NCBI GenBank assembly: GCA_015680685.1
Contig: MNCI01038112.1
Span: 130,531 to 194,530 of the forward strand
Length of the DNA stretch: 64,000 nt
Reading direction: 5' to 3'
From: Gnetum montanum
Taxonomy: Eukaryota > Streptophyta > Gnetopsida > Gnetales > Gnetaceae
Shown in pieces: positions 11,201-22,519 of this stretch (position 1 is its first letter; every line of letters begins with the position of its first letter). The translations under genes and the position numbers were made by a program. The notes below the pieces were generated by a model. The model was not told where the DNA came from and did not search any database. It was given only the letters and a program-made list of their open reading frames with translations.

Positions 11201-12364
11201 CTACCTTAATGGATGAACAACCACATTCAAATTTTTAGATCTCCTCCTTCCAGCTCAGTCGTGGGGGAGATGGCCATCTATGCTAATAATCCATATGGAT
11301 CCTTAGTTTTTCTATTTTCTATTTTTCATGTTTTTGATTTTGCAATTTATTTATTTTATAGCTTATTGATTTTGAAAAATTTTATCATTTTACACAATTT
11401 TTTTTCTACATGATCATTAGTAAATTTGAATCTTTATTGGATATTTCACACTTTCTTCTATACTTTTTTTTTGTTTTGTTTAAGTGTGGTTTTCAAATTT
11501 TTGCTAATAAAAGTGCTTTATTGCTAACAGGGCACATTGGTGTTGTAGTTGCTACTAATGGTGGTTTGTACTTGATGTTTGGTTTGGTACTATCTGGTTT
11601 TTATTTTTGAATTTTTGTACCAATGGCTTAGTCATGGTTTCTTTTTCATGGAATAGGCAATGAGCCCACAACATTTGCCCATCCATAAACTCTATGGTTT
11701 TCCTTGTTCTGGAAGTTTGCGGTCCCTTTCATTAAATCAACTTTTAATAAATTTGTGACCTTGGTAGTTTCTGAAATTGGGAAGGATTCAAAGATTTGAA
11801 TAGGATGTGACTTCAAGGGAACTTAATACTCTTTGTACTTTTCTACTTACTTGAGTGCTTGAGTGCTTTTCATGGAATTCTTACTGTTCCATTGCAACCA
11901 CTAAATAGAAAGTCAAATAAAGTCTTTGCATGGTGTGGTTTTCATCCAAAAAGAAAAAAACAAGAAAAAAAATACAAAAAAAGAGAGGAAAAAACATGAT
12001 AGGAATTCAAAGCACACCCCTTAGACAAATAAACAGGCTACAAGCATTGGTTATGGGACTAGAAAGACATGTACCCATGCCTAAAGGTCCCCTCTAACTA
12101 AGGTCCTCTTTCACTTGCTACTCTTTTCTTCTCTTTATGGAGTGGTGGTTGTTTTATGGAAGCACTCTTGTGTCTCGAGGGGTAGGGGGCTGGTTGGATT
12201 AGTCTTGGAGTGGCGATGCAAAGTCACTAAACGAGGTTGGTTTCGGTTTGGACTAAGGATGGATCTACTTTGGTCATTTTAAACATGAACTCCACAAGGG
12301 ACTTCTTACGACCTTAGTTTGGAATTCCATTCAACCTTCTCCATCATCCATTTATGTTATCCAT
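11201..12364 (+). other. Non-coding spacer after pol (element B)
   Basis: AT-rich sequence aligned with 28600-29715 in C and 3900-2700 (minus) in A. T-rich open stretches at 11213-11610 are composition artefacts. Homology to C stops abruptly near 12362, where the CpG-rich block begins. Confidence 0.5.
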
Positions 12365-12555
12365 GTGCTGACCGAAATCGTCGGTGCAAGGCTGGAACGT
12401 GACGGGCACCGAAGGGGATACGGACGAGCACAGTTAACCCTGCCTCCGCTTGAGGGCAAGCTGGAGAGGACGAAGGCAGAGTGCCTCGAATGGTCCGCAC
12501 ACGGATCAAACGAGGACTTCCCCGAGCGCCGCCGAAGCGTTATACGCTGGGTTAT
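12365..12555 (+). other. CpG-rich block of foreign character next to an assembly N
   Basis: About 190 bp dense in CpG and G+C, between AT-rich, CpG-poor flanks. It is open on both strands, but no protein family is recognised (plus-strand reading contains YGRAQLTLPPLEGKLERTKA). It takes the place of roughly 270 bp present in C (about 29716-29985) and ends at an N (12556). After the N, homology to C resumes (CCATGTGCTCCTT). Most likely a contaminant, a chimeric contig end, or a very recent insertion. Confidence 0.6.
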
Positions 12556-12831
12556 NTTCCACTTTAGACCATGTGCTCCTTTATAAATTGTATTCATTAA
12601 ATATGTTCTCCATCAAATTTTTCAATTTTTTAGCTTTTAAAAATCCTCTTCAATGACTATACCATATTCTTGGATTTTCTAGGATTCCATGGACCCCAAT
12701 TTCATTGAAAAATTCCTTATATTTCTGGAGATGTTCAACTTTGAAAATTTTGGTTCATGGGCCCTGTCGATAGAGTAGACCCATATATTAGACCCCGTAC
12801 ATTGGAACTCATCGATGTGGTAGAAAAATAG

Positions 12832-13279
12832 TATAAATAGGTGCAACTCCACTTAGAAAAGTTTACATTTTCTCACAAACGACAAAGGAGTTTTTCAATT
12901 TTTCAGAGCTCAGAACCTTCCAGAGCCCATAACTCATAAACCATTTATCCAAATCACTTTGTTCTTCAATCTTGCAACTACTAGAGGTAAGCTCTTTATC
13001 GCAGTGGCCATAAATGTTCCATTTCTGACAAAAAACATTTTGTGATTTTTTCTAACTCCCACAAAGGTTTAATTGAAAAATCAACTATTAAACATTAAAT
13101 TACAAGAGTTAAACCTTTCCAACAAGCTTCGATGATAATTATAGTAAAAAATTAATAAAATAATCAATCTGCCATGGTCCAACCTTAGCCAAAGTGTAAC
13201 TAACTGACAAGAAAAGGTATTTAAAAACTTTAAAGTTACACATTACATCTATTAATCCATGGATGTGTTGTGACCATAG
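12832..13279 (+). promoter_or_regulatory. Internal TATA box, 5'-UTR exon and intron upstream of ORFx (element B)
   Basis: TATAAATA lies at 12832-12839. A donor GAG|GTAAGC opens an intron at 12987, and the acceptor GACCATAG at 13279 abuts ATG 13280. The intron is about 293 bp and TATA-to-donor distance is 155 bp. The region aligns with A and C. Promoter activity is inferred from the conserved arrangement. Confidence 0.55.
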
Positions 13280-16160
13280 ATGACACCAAAAGGAAAGCAC
13301 ACGCAGGAAGAAGGACTGTCCCAACCAAGGGAAAAATGGCTTAGAAAGAGAAGAGGCTCAAAACAACCTCAACAAGAAGAACTTCTCACAACCCGTGCCA
13401 TAAGTTCTCTTAGGGAGGAGGTAGAAGTGGAATTTATCAGTCAGATTCCAGAACTAGTAGTAGCAGCAACATAACACTCTCATTAGGATGATGCATGTGC
13501 ACAACTCGCAAACCTGGAGGTAACCTTAACAGAGGCTTGCCTAAATCAAATCCAATTGAGAGACATCCAAAAATATATGCTCTAGAAGTTAAAATTTGGC
13601 TCTTTCTTGGAGCATGCATCAAGAGAAGGATAGGACTAGCTAAAGGCCTCTCCCATGTGGCCAATCATGACTTTCACTAGGGAGTGGTACATGGGAGAGA
13701 TGTTTTTATTCTGGAATAACATGTAGCCTAGAGAAATATTAAAGAACAAGGACATCTCAGTGTCCTACTCAATATAGGCCATTGCTGCAACATTTGGGTT
13801 GCCTGAAATAGGGGAAAACCTTACTGAGATTCCAATGCAAGAAAATTTGAGCATCAAGAAAGAATGGGTGTGATAGTATTATGGTGTCAACCGCAAGGAG
13901 TTTGGCATGCTTACACCAGCAAAGAGGATCCATTATAAGATTGTAGCCTTCCACCTTAATCCCATAGTAAGGCCAAGCAAAATCACTACCTTCTCTATCC
14001 AAGCATGTGCCACTGTAAGTGGAAGATTCCTGGTCAACCTTCTGCAACTGATCTATCTAGAAATGAAAAAGTTCTTTAAATAAAATGAACGTGGAAGGAA
14101 GGCACTCCCTTTCCCCATGCCTCATTAAGAAACTTTGTCAAAGGGGAACGATAGTTCATTACACCAATGATGACATCAGGAAATTTCCAACTGCTAACTA
14201 GGCAAAAATGATCAAGGATAAAATTCCTGCAACTACAATCTAAAAAGAGGAGTAGTAATCGTCACCACCTACCACTCAAACAACAATGTCAGACATTGCT
14301 ACAACTACCCAACAATTGTGTGAATACAAGAAATGGATCTTGAGTGAACAAGAGCAAAGAGCAAACACAAGTGATGGGAACCCATCCATATATAGATTAT
14401 CCATGAGTCACCTTAATGAGGTGGCTTGAATAATTAGTCCAAGAGGTGAGGGTGGATCCATTTTCTTAGCCCAAAGAACATAGCTACCGGCAAGGTTGAA
14501 TCCAAATACTTGAGAGTTCACAGTATCTCTCATAGAATAACTACCACTCCCAAAAAATTTTAGAAACATTGCGACCTTCTTGATGCACTTGGAGGAGGGT
14601 GAAGGAGCAACTATTTTGGTGATGCAGCACTAGTGGTAGAAAATAGTAGTAGAACTGGTGGCTAACAGGATTTTCAAAATACTCAATGCACTTGTAGCAT
14701 CTACACCAAACATCATTGCACTCAAAGATGTGCAGACATCCATAGAAACTACAAGTGGTAGAATAAATGCAACACAACATAAAAAGTTCTTGGACTAATT
14801 GGTGGGAACTAGGCAAGCACTTCCAGATGTCTTTGATCTTCCAAATAACATCACTAAAACCCAATTAGAGATGCTAGAGGAAAGGTACAAAAAAATCATA
14901 TTGGAGGGAAAACTCAAAATAGCCAGAGAGTAGAATGAACACTTGGCTGCAGAGGTTATAGAACTAAGAGCCCAGATTCCTGACTTTATGTTTCTTAACC
15001 CAACACTCATAAGAGATGAAGCTATGCAACAGCTTCAGTCTAGGCTCAAATGGGTTAAGCATGTAATGAAGATTATGATGTTCTATAGATCCTTGATAGA
15101 AGACACATAGCCTAAGATTCAAAAGGCCTTAGATTAGACCCGTCAGGAGAACGTCTAACTAACCTAAGAAAACCATCGCCTACAAAATGTTGATGAGCAC
15201 AAGCAATAATTAATAGATTTTATCCATCAACAATAAGAGAAATTGGCCAAAGAAAACACAAAGCTAAAGAGATTTGTAGCAGAGAACAAGAATCTCTTCA
15301 TGGAGAAGGTGTGCACCCTTCACCAAAAGACCACAATTGAGGTAGCTTCCTAGAAATCTGAAGCTCTCAAATTTGAGAAAGTTAAAGATCATTATAGAGA
15401 GCAAGTTGGTCTACAAAAGTAAGTAAATGAAAAACATATCCAACTAGTGAAGGTAAAGGAAAATGAAGCCTTCTAGAAACTCCAGAAAGAAAGGGAATTT
15501 TGGCAACCCATCGTTGATGGGATGGATGCCTACAACAAGGTGGAGATCTATAAAAAGGAGTTGTAGGTTGAGGAGATGATGGAGTATATGGAGCTTGCCA
15601 ATCTCTGTTACATAAATTTGGCCATGTTGACTACTGGACGACCATAGTCTGAGTTGGAGAAGTAGATGGCTAGCTCATACTTGTTGTATGAGGCCAAGTT
15701 CAAGCACCACAAGGACACCAAGGGCAAGCTTGCAATGGCTAATGCTAAACTCAAAGTTCTCAAAGCATGTTTCATAGATCAAAGATCAATTGCCAAGAAC
15801 CTGGCTAGAAGGATGAATGACTACTAGGAGCTATGAAATGTAGTAAGGGCATTCGACATTGAATGTAAATAGTTCACTACCTAGCTTGTCAATGTAAAGG
15901 AGATTTTCTTGATCATGCCATGTCCATGGGATGTCCCCATTCTGGCCAACATTAATGAAGTCACGTGGACTATGAATGATCCCTGAAGTAAGGAGGAGAA
16001 GATGAAGGCATTACTTAATGCCTTTTGTCTTCCACTAGTGGTTGCAACCATAGCAGGATAGCCACAGCTGCCTCAACCACTACACATTCCCAAAGTCAGT
16101 GAAGATCCTTCAAAGCCTTAGGAGCCACTACTGCCTAGGACTGTCTAATCTTCATCACTA
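13280..16160 (+). pseudogene. ORFx, element B: plant-transposon-domain-like plus coiled-coil protein
   Basis: The start is the ATG after the splice acceptor, reading MTPKGKHTQEEGLSQPREK. A Gln/Lys/Glu-rich head of about 60 residues follows. The globular core (about 13660-14130) contains EWYMGEMFLFWNN, then VAFHLNPIVRPSKITTF, then FLVNLLQLIYLEMKKFF. After a variable middle, the second half (about 14850-15900) is rich in Lys/Glu with heptad-like spacing, for example EKLAKENTKLKRFVAENKNL, suggesting a long coiled coil. The end is Pro-rich (PQLPQPLHIPK). It is broken by many TAG/TAA codons. It sits between pol and the 3' LTR, the position of env-like genes in Athila, but I see no signal peptide or membrane segment. 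Function unknown. Confidence 0.6.
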
Positions 16161-16381
16161 TCTTCATGCCATCAGAGGATGTGTTGTGAAAATTTTTGTA
16201 GAGTCATGTAATGGTGTTAAAGTGTATGTCATGAACACCACAATTTTTATAATTTTTTGATTTATACACTTGGGCACTCAGTTTTGTTGAGTCAATTTGT
16301 TTTGTTTTGTTAAGAGTCAGTAAATAATCCCATAACTTCCTAATTTTGTAAAAGAATTTTAACAAGAGTTTTCATTCAATC

Positions 16382-16390
16382 GTGAGGGTA
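16382..16390 (+). promoter_or_regulatory. Polypurine tract, element B
   Basis: GTGAGGGTA immediately precedes the 3' LTR start TGATGA. The same arrangement is seen in D (20899-20906) and, expanded, in C (33599-33621). This would prime plus-strand DNA synthesis. Confidence 0.55.
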
Positions 16391-16680
16391 TGATGAAGCA
16401 TTAATGTGTTGTGTTGATGGGCCCCCTGTTGCGTGGACTCATTGACGAGCCCTGATCGATGGGATTCCATTTACATGGTGTTGCCTCATTGACACGGCCA
16501 CATTGATGTAGTGTTTGCTACGTTGACGGGGCCCTTTCAACATAGCCCTAGAGAAAAAACTATAAATACAAGCATCTAGCCATATTTATGGGTATTAGAT
16601 TCATAGTAGTAGCCGAACTCTTGTAGTTTTTATATTTGAAAGTTAGAATATTTCTCCTGAGTACTCGCAATATCCACTAA
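16391..16680 (+). repeat. 3' LTR of element B (truncated, U3/R part)
   Basis: Begins TGATGAAGC. It contains TATAAATA at 16561-16568 and the segment GAAAGTTAGAATATTTCTCC, shared with the LTRs of C. Homology to the C LTR stops near 16670, so only about 290 of some 870 bp remain before an unrelated gag fragment begins. Confidence 0.7.
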
Positions 16681-17180
16681 ATTTGAGATGTATAAGAAAG
16701 TCATAAATGAAGACCACTATAACTTCATTTGTGCCAAAATCCAAGCTAGCCTACTCATTCCATGAATGCAGGCCAAGGCCAAACGTGAGTACAAGCTAAT
16801 CCATCAAAATGGAAAGGAGTACATACCCTCCCCAATGACACTTATGCATGTAGATTGACACATTTAATTGAGATGGATGAATAGAGTGAGAAGCTTAGTT
16901 TGGAAAGCCAACACAAGGAGCAAGATGAGTTTGAGCCTAAGTTCAAATCATATAACTTTATAGAGAGCCTCTTTGAATACTCAGCTTCTCAAACCATCGC
17001 ACCTACTTCAACTTCTCTTGCCACTTCCATGGAACATGCGCCTCAACCTTCATCTCATGTGTACCCAATCATGTTAAGGTTAACACCTATTATAATAGTC
17101 CACTAGGAACATTCCATGCCCCAAATGATACCCCTATGCTCATCTATGACTTTTTCCATGTAGCCTCGATCTACATGGCC
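16680..17180 (+). pseudogene. Tat/Ogre-like gag N-terminal fragment
   Basis: The plus-strand reading EDHYNFICAKIQASLLIP near 16705 matches HEQYNFFCAKIQVGLLMD in the minus-strand gag of H (about 50340-50390). The match continues through IHQNGKEYIPS and an acidic EEQDEFEP-like stretch. The open segment 16900-17106 covers the next part, rich in Ser/Thr/Pro. It is a short leftover of a family-2 element on the plus strand, abutting the truncated LTR of B. The retrotransposon-gag core domain itself is not present. Confidence 0.6.
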
Positions 17181-18040
17181 ATCACTAGTGGTCTTCACCA
17201 TTGCTCACCCCTTCTTCATACCAATGGTTCTCACAATGGGACCCCAAGTGATCAAAGGGTCACACACACCATTCATAGCTACAATGTATTAGGCCCTAAT
17301 ATGCCATAGCTATGATGTCATATCTATGATGTATCTGATATAAACCACTTATACATACATGTAAAAGTTAAGAAATTTTTTATTATTTTCATTTCTAGCA
17401 AGGAGAGTTCATGCTATTTTTCTAACCTTCTAGCAACCAAATTTCCTAACACCATAACTCTCTTACTAAAGCTTCAATTTTCATGATTTTTTAACCCTTT
17501 TGATCACGAAGTGACCAACTCAATCGTGGGAGAGAGTGCTACACATAACTAAGTCAAATTGGATTAAATTTGTCTAACGTCAAAAGAATATATTAAGGGT
17601 AAGAATAGGGACAAATAAGAATATTTTAATTTATCAATTGAATAAAAGCCAATAAACCTAATCAATTCTCCTAGCTAACCATCCAATTACATAATAAATA
17701 AAGAAAATAACACTTATGAGAGGTAATAATAATTAAATATATAACTAATAAAGGTTTCTTTTTGAATTTTCTCTAACTCTATAATCATAATAAAGCTACA
17801 AATAATAATAAGGATAAAAATTGGATTAAAACCAAGATCCTGAGAAAGGGTTATGAATCATTACAAACCTATTTGAAACCTCTAGGTTATCTCAAACAAA
17901 TTCATGATTATTATAGCTGACTTAAAGATCTGTAGAAAAAGGACTCTCATAGCAAGGAAGTAAAAGACTAAAAGTCAAAGGCAAAGGATAAACTGGAGAA
18001 TAAACTTCACAAGTAGAGTATGAGGCCCAATCTTTCAGTA
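17181..18040 (+). other. Unassigned AT-rich stretch
   Basis: No coding signal that I can support. At 17518-17537 CTCAATCGTGGGAGAGAGTG resembles a polypurine tract but is not followed by a recognisable LTR. The rest is AT-rich, with several TAATAATAA-like runs around 17640-17830. Confidence 0.4.
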
Positions 18041-20690
18041 TCCATCACCAAACACCTACCACAGATCACTTTGCACAGGTTGAAGCTGAAGCACTACTAG
18101 CTCTAGAGCAAGGAAAATACCTCATGCTATTAACAAAATGTCTCCAAGCCATCCAAGAAAAGTTGATCATGTGCATAGTTATCATTGAGCACAACTTTGG
18201 ACTATTCATTGAATTTGCATATGATAATGTCCAAGCACAACTCCAAGCCTAAACTATGTGGCCAAATTTATCATGCAACTGAGATTGACACTTAGGAGAA
18301 GTGTACCAATTCTAAAAAAAAAAATAGGATGATGCCATAATCAAAGTTGAAGGAGTCTTTGTTCTTTGCTCAATAGAAGCTATCACAAAGGCACTTAACA
18401 TCCCTAATGTCAGAGCAAATATTGCACAAATCTCTACCAGATCTGACACTGAGGTAAAGAAATTATGGCTATAGAGATCATACATCAAAGAAGATAAGGA
18501 ATACAATGAATTATTAGTTGAGGAAAAGATATACTTCAAGATAGAAATCTATCATATCTTTCCCATTAAAAGACTAAATAGATTTTCTACCTATGCTACA
18601 AGAGGAAGTGCTATCCTTATGGGGAAATTCAATGCAAATCTAACTCATTTATTATTTCTAGAAATTCAAAGAAGATTTGAATAAAATAAGGCAGGGAAAC
18701 TCACATTATCATTTCCTTTCCTTATCAGAAGATTGTACAAATAAGCCAGAATTATGGGGTATACAAATGATGTCTTACATAAAGCCTCGAATGCATCATA
18801 TGTTGAGATGTCCAAGCTAGTTCCACCAAAGAAAGATCAGTTAGAGAAGCTAGCAAGCACTGAGGGAGCAGTAGGATCAACACCAGTATGTAATATTCCA
18901 ATAATAGGATAGGAACAAGCAAGACCCAGTAGGTTAAAGCCAGTTTGTAATAGACTTGGAGAGAGTGCTCCACTAGCATAATAGGACTATAGAATATCCA
19001 TGAGTCATTGCAGCAAACTGCTAAAATCATAAGTTGGGGAATGAGGGAAGGTTCTGCATTATACAAAGTAAGAGGTAACTTTGTAAGGCCTATAATATTA
19101 ACATGACCCATTAGTGGCCAAGTATCTTTATAGGTAGGAGAGGATAAATATTGGGCATAATAGATTTTTAGGAACACTGCATCTTTTTAGGTTATGCTAA
19201 AAATAGGAGAAGGAGCCACAGGTATGGTGATGCAACTCCAAGATGTAGTAGGAGAAATAGAGGTGACCATAGACCACATAAAAGAATCATTTAAAGTTTT
19301 TGTTATGCCACTAATGGATATTATTGGAGCCAAAGATGTTAAAATGTTAGTTGTTACATCCATGCCCTTGGTAGAACATGAAGATATTTTTGATTGACAA
19401 TCGTAATAGACCAAGTTATGCAAAATCTCTTTGATATCCCCAGTGATATCACTACAGTCCAATTGGATTTAATCTCAACAAAGGACAAGCTAGTCATGGT
19501 CAAAACAAGAGCTAAACATGCACAGAATGAAATGCAAAGGTTGCAAGCTAAATCAGTAACCTTGAAAGTAGAAATAACAGACCCTGCACAATATGTAGTG
19601 CTAAACTAGCTGGATAAATTTAGAATTGAACAAGTGACTCAACTCATAGCTAGAAATACCTAGATAGATATGAAGAGAGAAAGCAACATGAAATGCATCT
19701 ATGGAAAAAGCCAAAAATTATTTATATGCCAAAGAAATAACTACCCTAGAAGAGGAAAATAAAAGAATTGCAGTTGAAAATGCAAGGTTGATAGACATAG
19801 AGAAGTAGAAAAATGTTCTCGAAGAAAGTATCCATTAGTTCAGAGAATAATTTATCAGAGTCAATAAAAATATGAGCAAATTGGGGGTAGAAAATAGAAC
19901 CCTGTAAATGGAAGAATTCCATGCTATTCATCAAAAATCAACAATTGAAATTAGTGCATAGCAAAATAAGGCCAAGAAACATGAAAGGCTCAAGGAACAC
20001 CTCAATTACCAAGTGAGCATGTATAAGAAAATTAATAAAAAAGAAATCCAAATTATCAAAGCCAAAATTTGTTCCATCACTACACAAACATTTGATTGTC
20101 AGCCAATCTTGAATAGCCTTGCTCATGTCCACCAAGATAAAGTGAAGAACAAGAACCTATAGATTAATGATCTCACAAAATACATAGGAGTCTAGTATGC
20201 TAATCTAGCCATGCTCATGGTAGGTAGACCAAGAAATAGGCTAGAATAGCAAGTAGTTTTAGTGTATGTAATATATGAAAAATATTTTGAAGATAGAAAG
20301 GATGCACAATAGAAACTACATATTGAAAACTCTAAACTTGAAGTAGTTAAAGCCAACTATCAAGATCAAAAAGATGTAGGAGTAAATTTGACTTGTAGAA
20401 TGACTAACTATCAAGAACTCCACTAGGTGGTTGGGGTATTTGAAGAAGAAAAAAGGTAGTTTGGAGCCTTGTATCTGAAGGCCAAAAAACTGTTTCCATA
20501 GCTACCATGCCTATGGGAAGTACTGACACTATTAAAAATTATTGAATTCACCTGGATGGTACATGAACCAAGATCAAAGAAGAAGAAGCTTTAGGCACTA
20601 CTCAACCATTATCAATTTCATAAGCCTAATGATAAAGAAAAGAAGTTAATGGAGGAGCCACCACCATTAGGAACCTAAAGGCTACATCGA
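18041..20690 (+). pseudogene. ORFx, element D (diverged)
   Basis: The core at about 18530-18740 reads YFKIEIYHIFPIKRLNRF, then LLFLEIQRRFE, then LSFPFLIRRLYK. This aligns residue for residue with the core in A, B and C but is clearly more distant. The coiled-coil half includes the open stretches 19194-19397 and 19394-19609 (DLISTKDKLVMVKTRAKHAQ). Near 20210 AMLMVGRPRNRLE matches AMLTTGRP in B. The tail is Lys-rich and then ends with PPPLGT. It is broken by many stops, though stretches of 60-70 codons stay open. It is followed directly by the polypurine tract and LTR. Function unknown. Confidence 0.6.
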
Positions 20691-20906
20691 GATTTTTTGT
20701 TTTGTTTTGTCTTGTTATCATGTATGTCCATCATGAAATGCATGAGATTTTTGTAAAGCACCACTTGAACCACAATGCAGGGTTCAAATTCAAGTAGTCA
20801 TGTATATAGATAGTCATGTCAACTCTGAATACAACTCACAATTTTGTAAGGAACTCTATCCTTCTTGTTTTAACTCTAAGATGAGTATTAATCAATCATG
20901 GGGGTA

Positions 20907-21485
20907 TGATAAAAACATTTTTGTAATAGGCCATGATATCGTATCTACAACATCGCAGCCCTACATACATCATCATTGATGCGATGTAGAGGATCCCAGT
21001 CATCCCTATAAATACCAATACTTGGTCGCATCAAAAAAAAACTTTCATTCTACCCTTAGCAAATTCTTACAATTTTTTTTTTTGTAATTTAGACTTAGCA
21101 ATAGATTGAATGTTGGTAGTGTGGTATTAAATAGTTGTAAAGAATTTTTGTTTAAGTGGATTGTACTTGTGCATAATTCATGACCTGAAATAAATATCGA
21201 GATTGTTTCTCACCATTGCAACATTACACTAACTTTCTTATTTTAATTTTCTCTTCTTTAATATGTTTATCTTAGTTTATTTCTTTACATTTCTTAAGCA
21301 CCTTAATTTTCTCATGTTCATTAGTAAGGTAGTATGAGTATGACTAGTTTCAAGTATTAAGTGTAATCATTTAGTAACCCAGTAGTGGCTTGACTTGAAT
21401 CGCTTAGTAGTGAACTCACTTGGTAATCCTAGTAATAGTTAAATGAGCCCAAGATGTGTATAGCAAGTGAGAAAAATATGCTCAT
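20907..21485 (+). repeat. 3' LTR of element D, left part
   Basis: Starts TGATAAAAAC after the purine run. It has TATAAATA at 21007-21014 and later the LTR-typical phrases AGTAACCCAGTAG and TTGGTAATCC, also found in the LTRs of C and E. It breaks off at CTCAT (21481-21485), the target duplication of C. Confidence 0.75.
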
Positions 21486-22351
21486 TGGTAAGTCATATTT
21501 TTGGCTGCATCAATGAGGCCCTATCGACATATCATTTCATGCATTAACAAGGCTCTGTTGATGCAGTGTCTACTTTTTGGCTATAAATACATGTCCATTA
21601 GTCATATTTATGGCAATTAGATTTTAGTAGTAGGATAGCTCTTGCAATTTGTTTATTTGAAAGTTAGAATATTTCTCCCAAGTGCCTACAATAGGAGTCA
21701 TTGAGTGTATGAATCTTTATTCAAGCATTATTGTACCTAAGCACAATAGTGTGTGTGGCAATAAAGATGAGCTTTCTGATAAACCTTGCAACATTCTAGA
21801 TAGATTAAATATTTCATTTATGCATCTAACATTTTAAGTTAGTTATTCAATATTTTTTTGGTAATTAAGCTAATTAAGATAATAAGCAAAATAAGTTAGA
21901 TAGATTAAATACATAAGCACAACCACTTCAAGCATAACATGTATTAGCTTAGTAATCCTAGCAACATTATTGCTTGGTACACCCAGTAGCATAGCACTTG
22001 GTAACCCATCAATGGATATGTGGGTTTAAGACGTGTGCAAATAGTGGGACTGGATGCTTATGTTAGGACTACTTAGATATTAGTGAATTAGTTAATCCAA
22101 GTACTTTATCTCTCTTTAAACACCAAAACCATAAACATAAAATGATAAAAATTAGATGCCTCAATTACATTTAACCATACCAGTGTACGTCTCAAGTGTC
22201 ATTGGGAAGACAATGAATGACCTTAAGGCAAGGTTCACTTGCTAGAAGACTAGTGTGCCAAAAACTATAAAGTCCGTGGAATTCGACTGGATCGCACATG
22301 AGTGCTTTATGATTCGTATGGTTGGGCATAGGGGTACCTCACTGCTCATCA
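21486..22351 (+). repeat. 5' LTR of element C
   Basis: 866 bp, TGGTAAGTC...CTCATCA. TATAAATA at 21582-21589 gives the likely U3/R promoter. It shares long runs with the 3' LTR at 33622, for example GTGTGTGGCAATAAAGATGA, but many transition differences show an old insertion. Confidence 0.9.
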
Positions 22352-22352
22352 T

Positions 22353-22370
22353 TAGCACCATTGTTGGGGA
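22353..22370 (+). promoter_or_regulatory. Primer binding site, tRNA-Asp type (element C)
   Basis: TAGCACCATTGTTGGGGA, one base after the 5' LTR. Against TGGCGCCGTTGCCGGGGA, the complement of the plant tRNA-Asp 3' end used by many plant gypsy elements, 13 of 18 bases match. All five differences are G-to-A or C-to-T. Confidence 0.8.
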
Positions 22371-22519
22371 CTTTATTTGTTGAAACGTATGCTATCTAGG
22401 ATTATTGAATATTATTTATATCATTGGATGAACTCAAGGACAACATGACTTTTATGACATATAACTACTAAGCATACTGATAATTTTATTTGTTTTGCAA
22501 AATGTCTTCTTCTTCTCAC

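Larger units (their letters stand above)
4489..16680 (+). mobile_element. Element B: Athila-like retrotransposon with ORFx, 5' LTR missing
   Basis: Order on the plus strand: gag (4500-6890), a 1-kb insertion (6893-7895), protease, RT, RNase H, integrase with an internal deletion, spacer, TATA/intron, ORFx (13280-16160), polypurine tract, and the first 290 bp of the 3' LTR. It aligns throughout with complete element C. The 5' LTR and PBS are absent; the copy begins within the gag leader at the head-to-head junction with A. Two single-N assembly joins (7536 and 9888) and one foreign-looking block (12365-12555) lie inside it. Confidence 0.8.

Noticed and set aside
11213-11610. T-rich open frames (Phe/Leu/Ile-rich, membrane-like)
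   Set aside because: They lie in the post-pol spacer. The matching region of C is also T-rich but encodes a different sequence, so composition explains them.
13139-13324. Minus-strand open frame near the ORFx start
   Set aside because: It overlaps the 5'-UTR intron and ORFx start on the opposite strand and has no counterpart in A or C.
17518-17540. Polypurine tract followed by an LTR
   Set aside because: No LTR start, TATA box or terminus recognisable downstream; left as unassigned.
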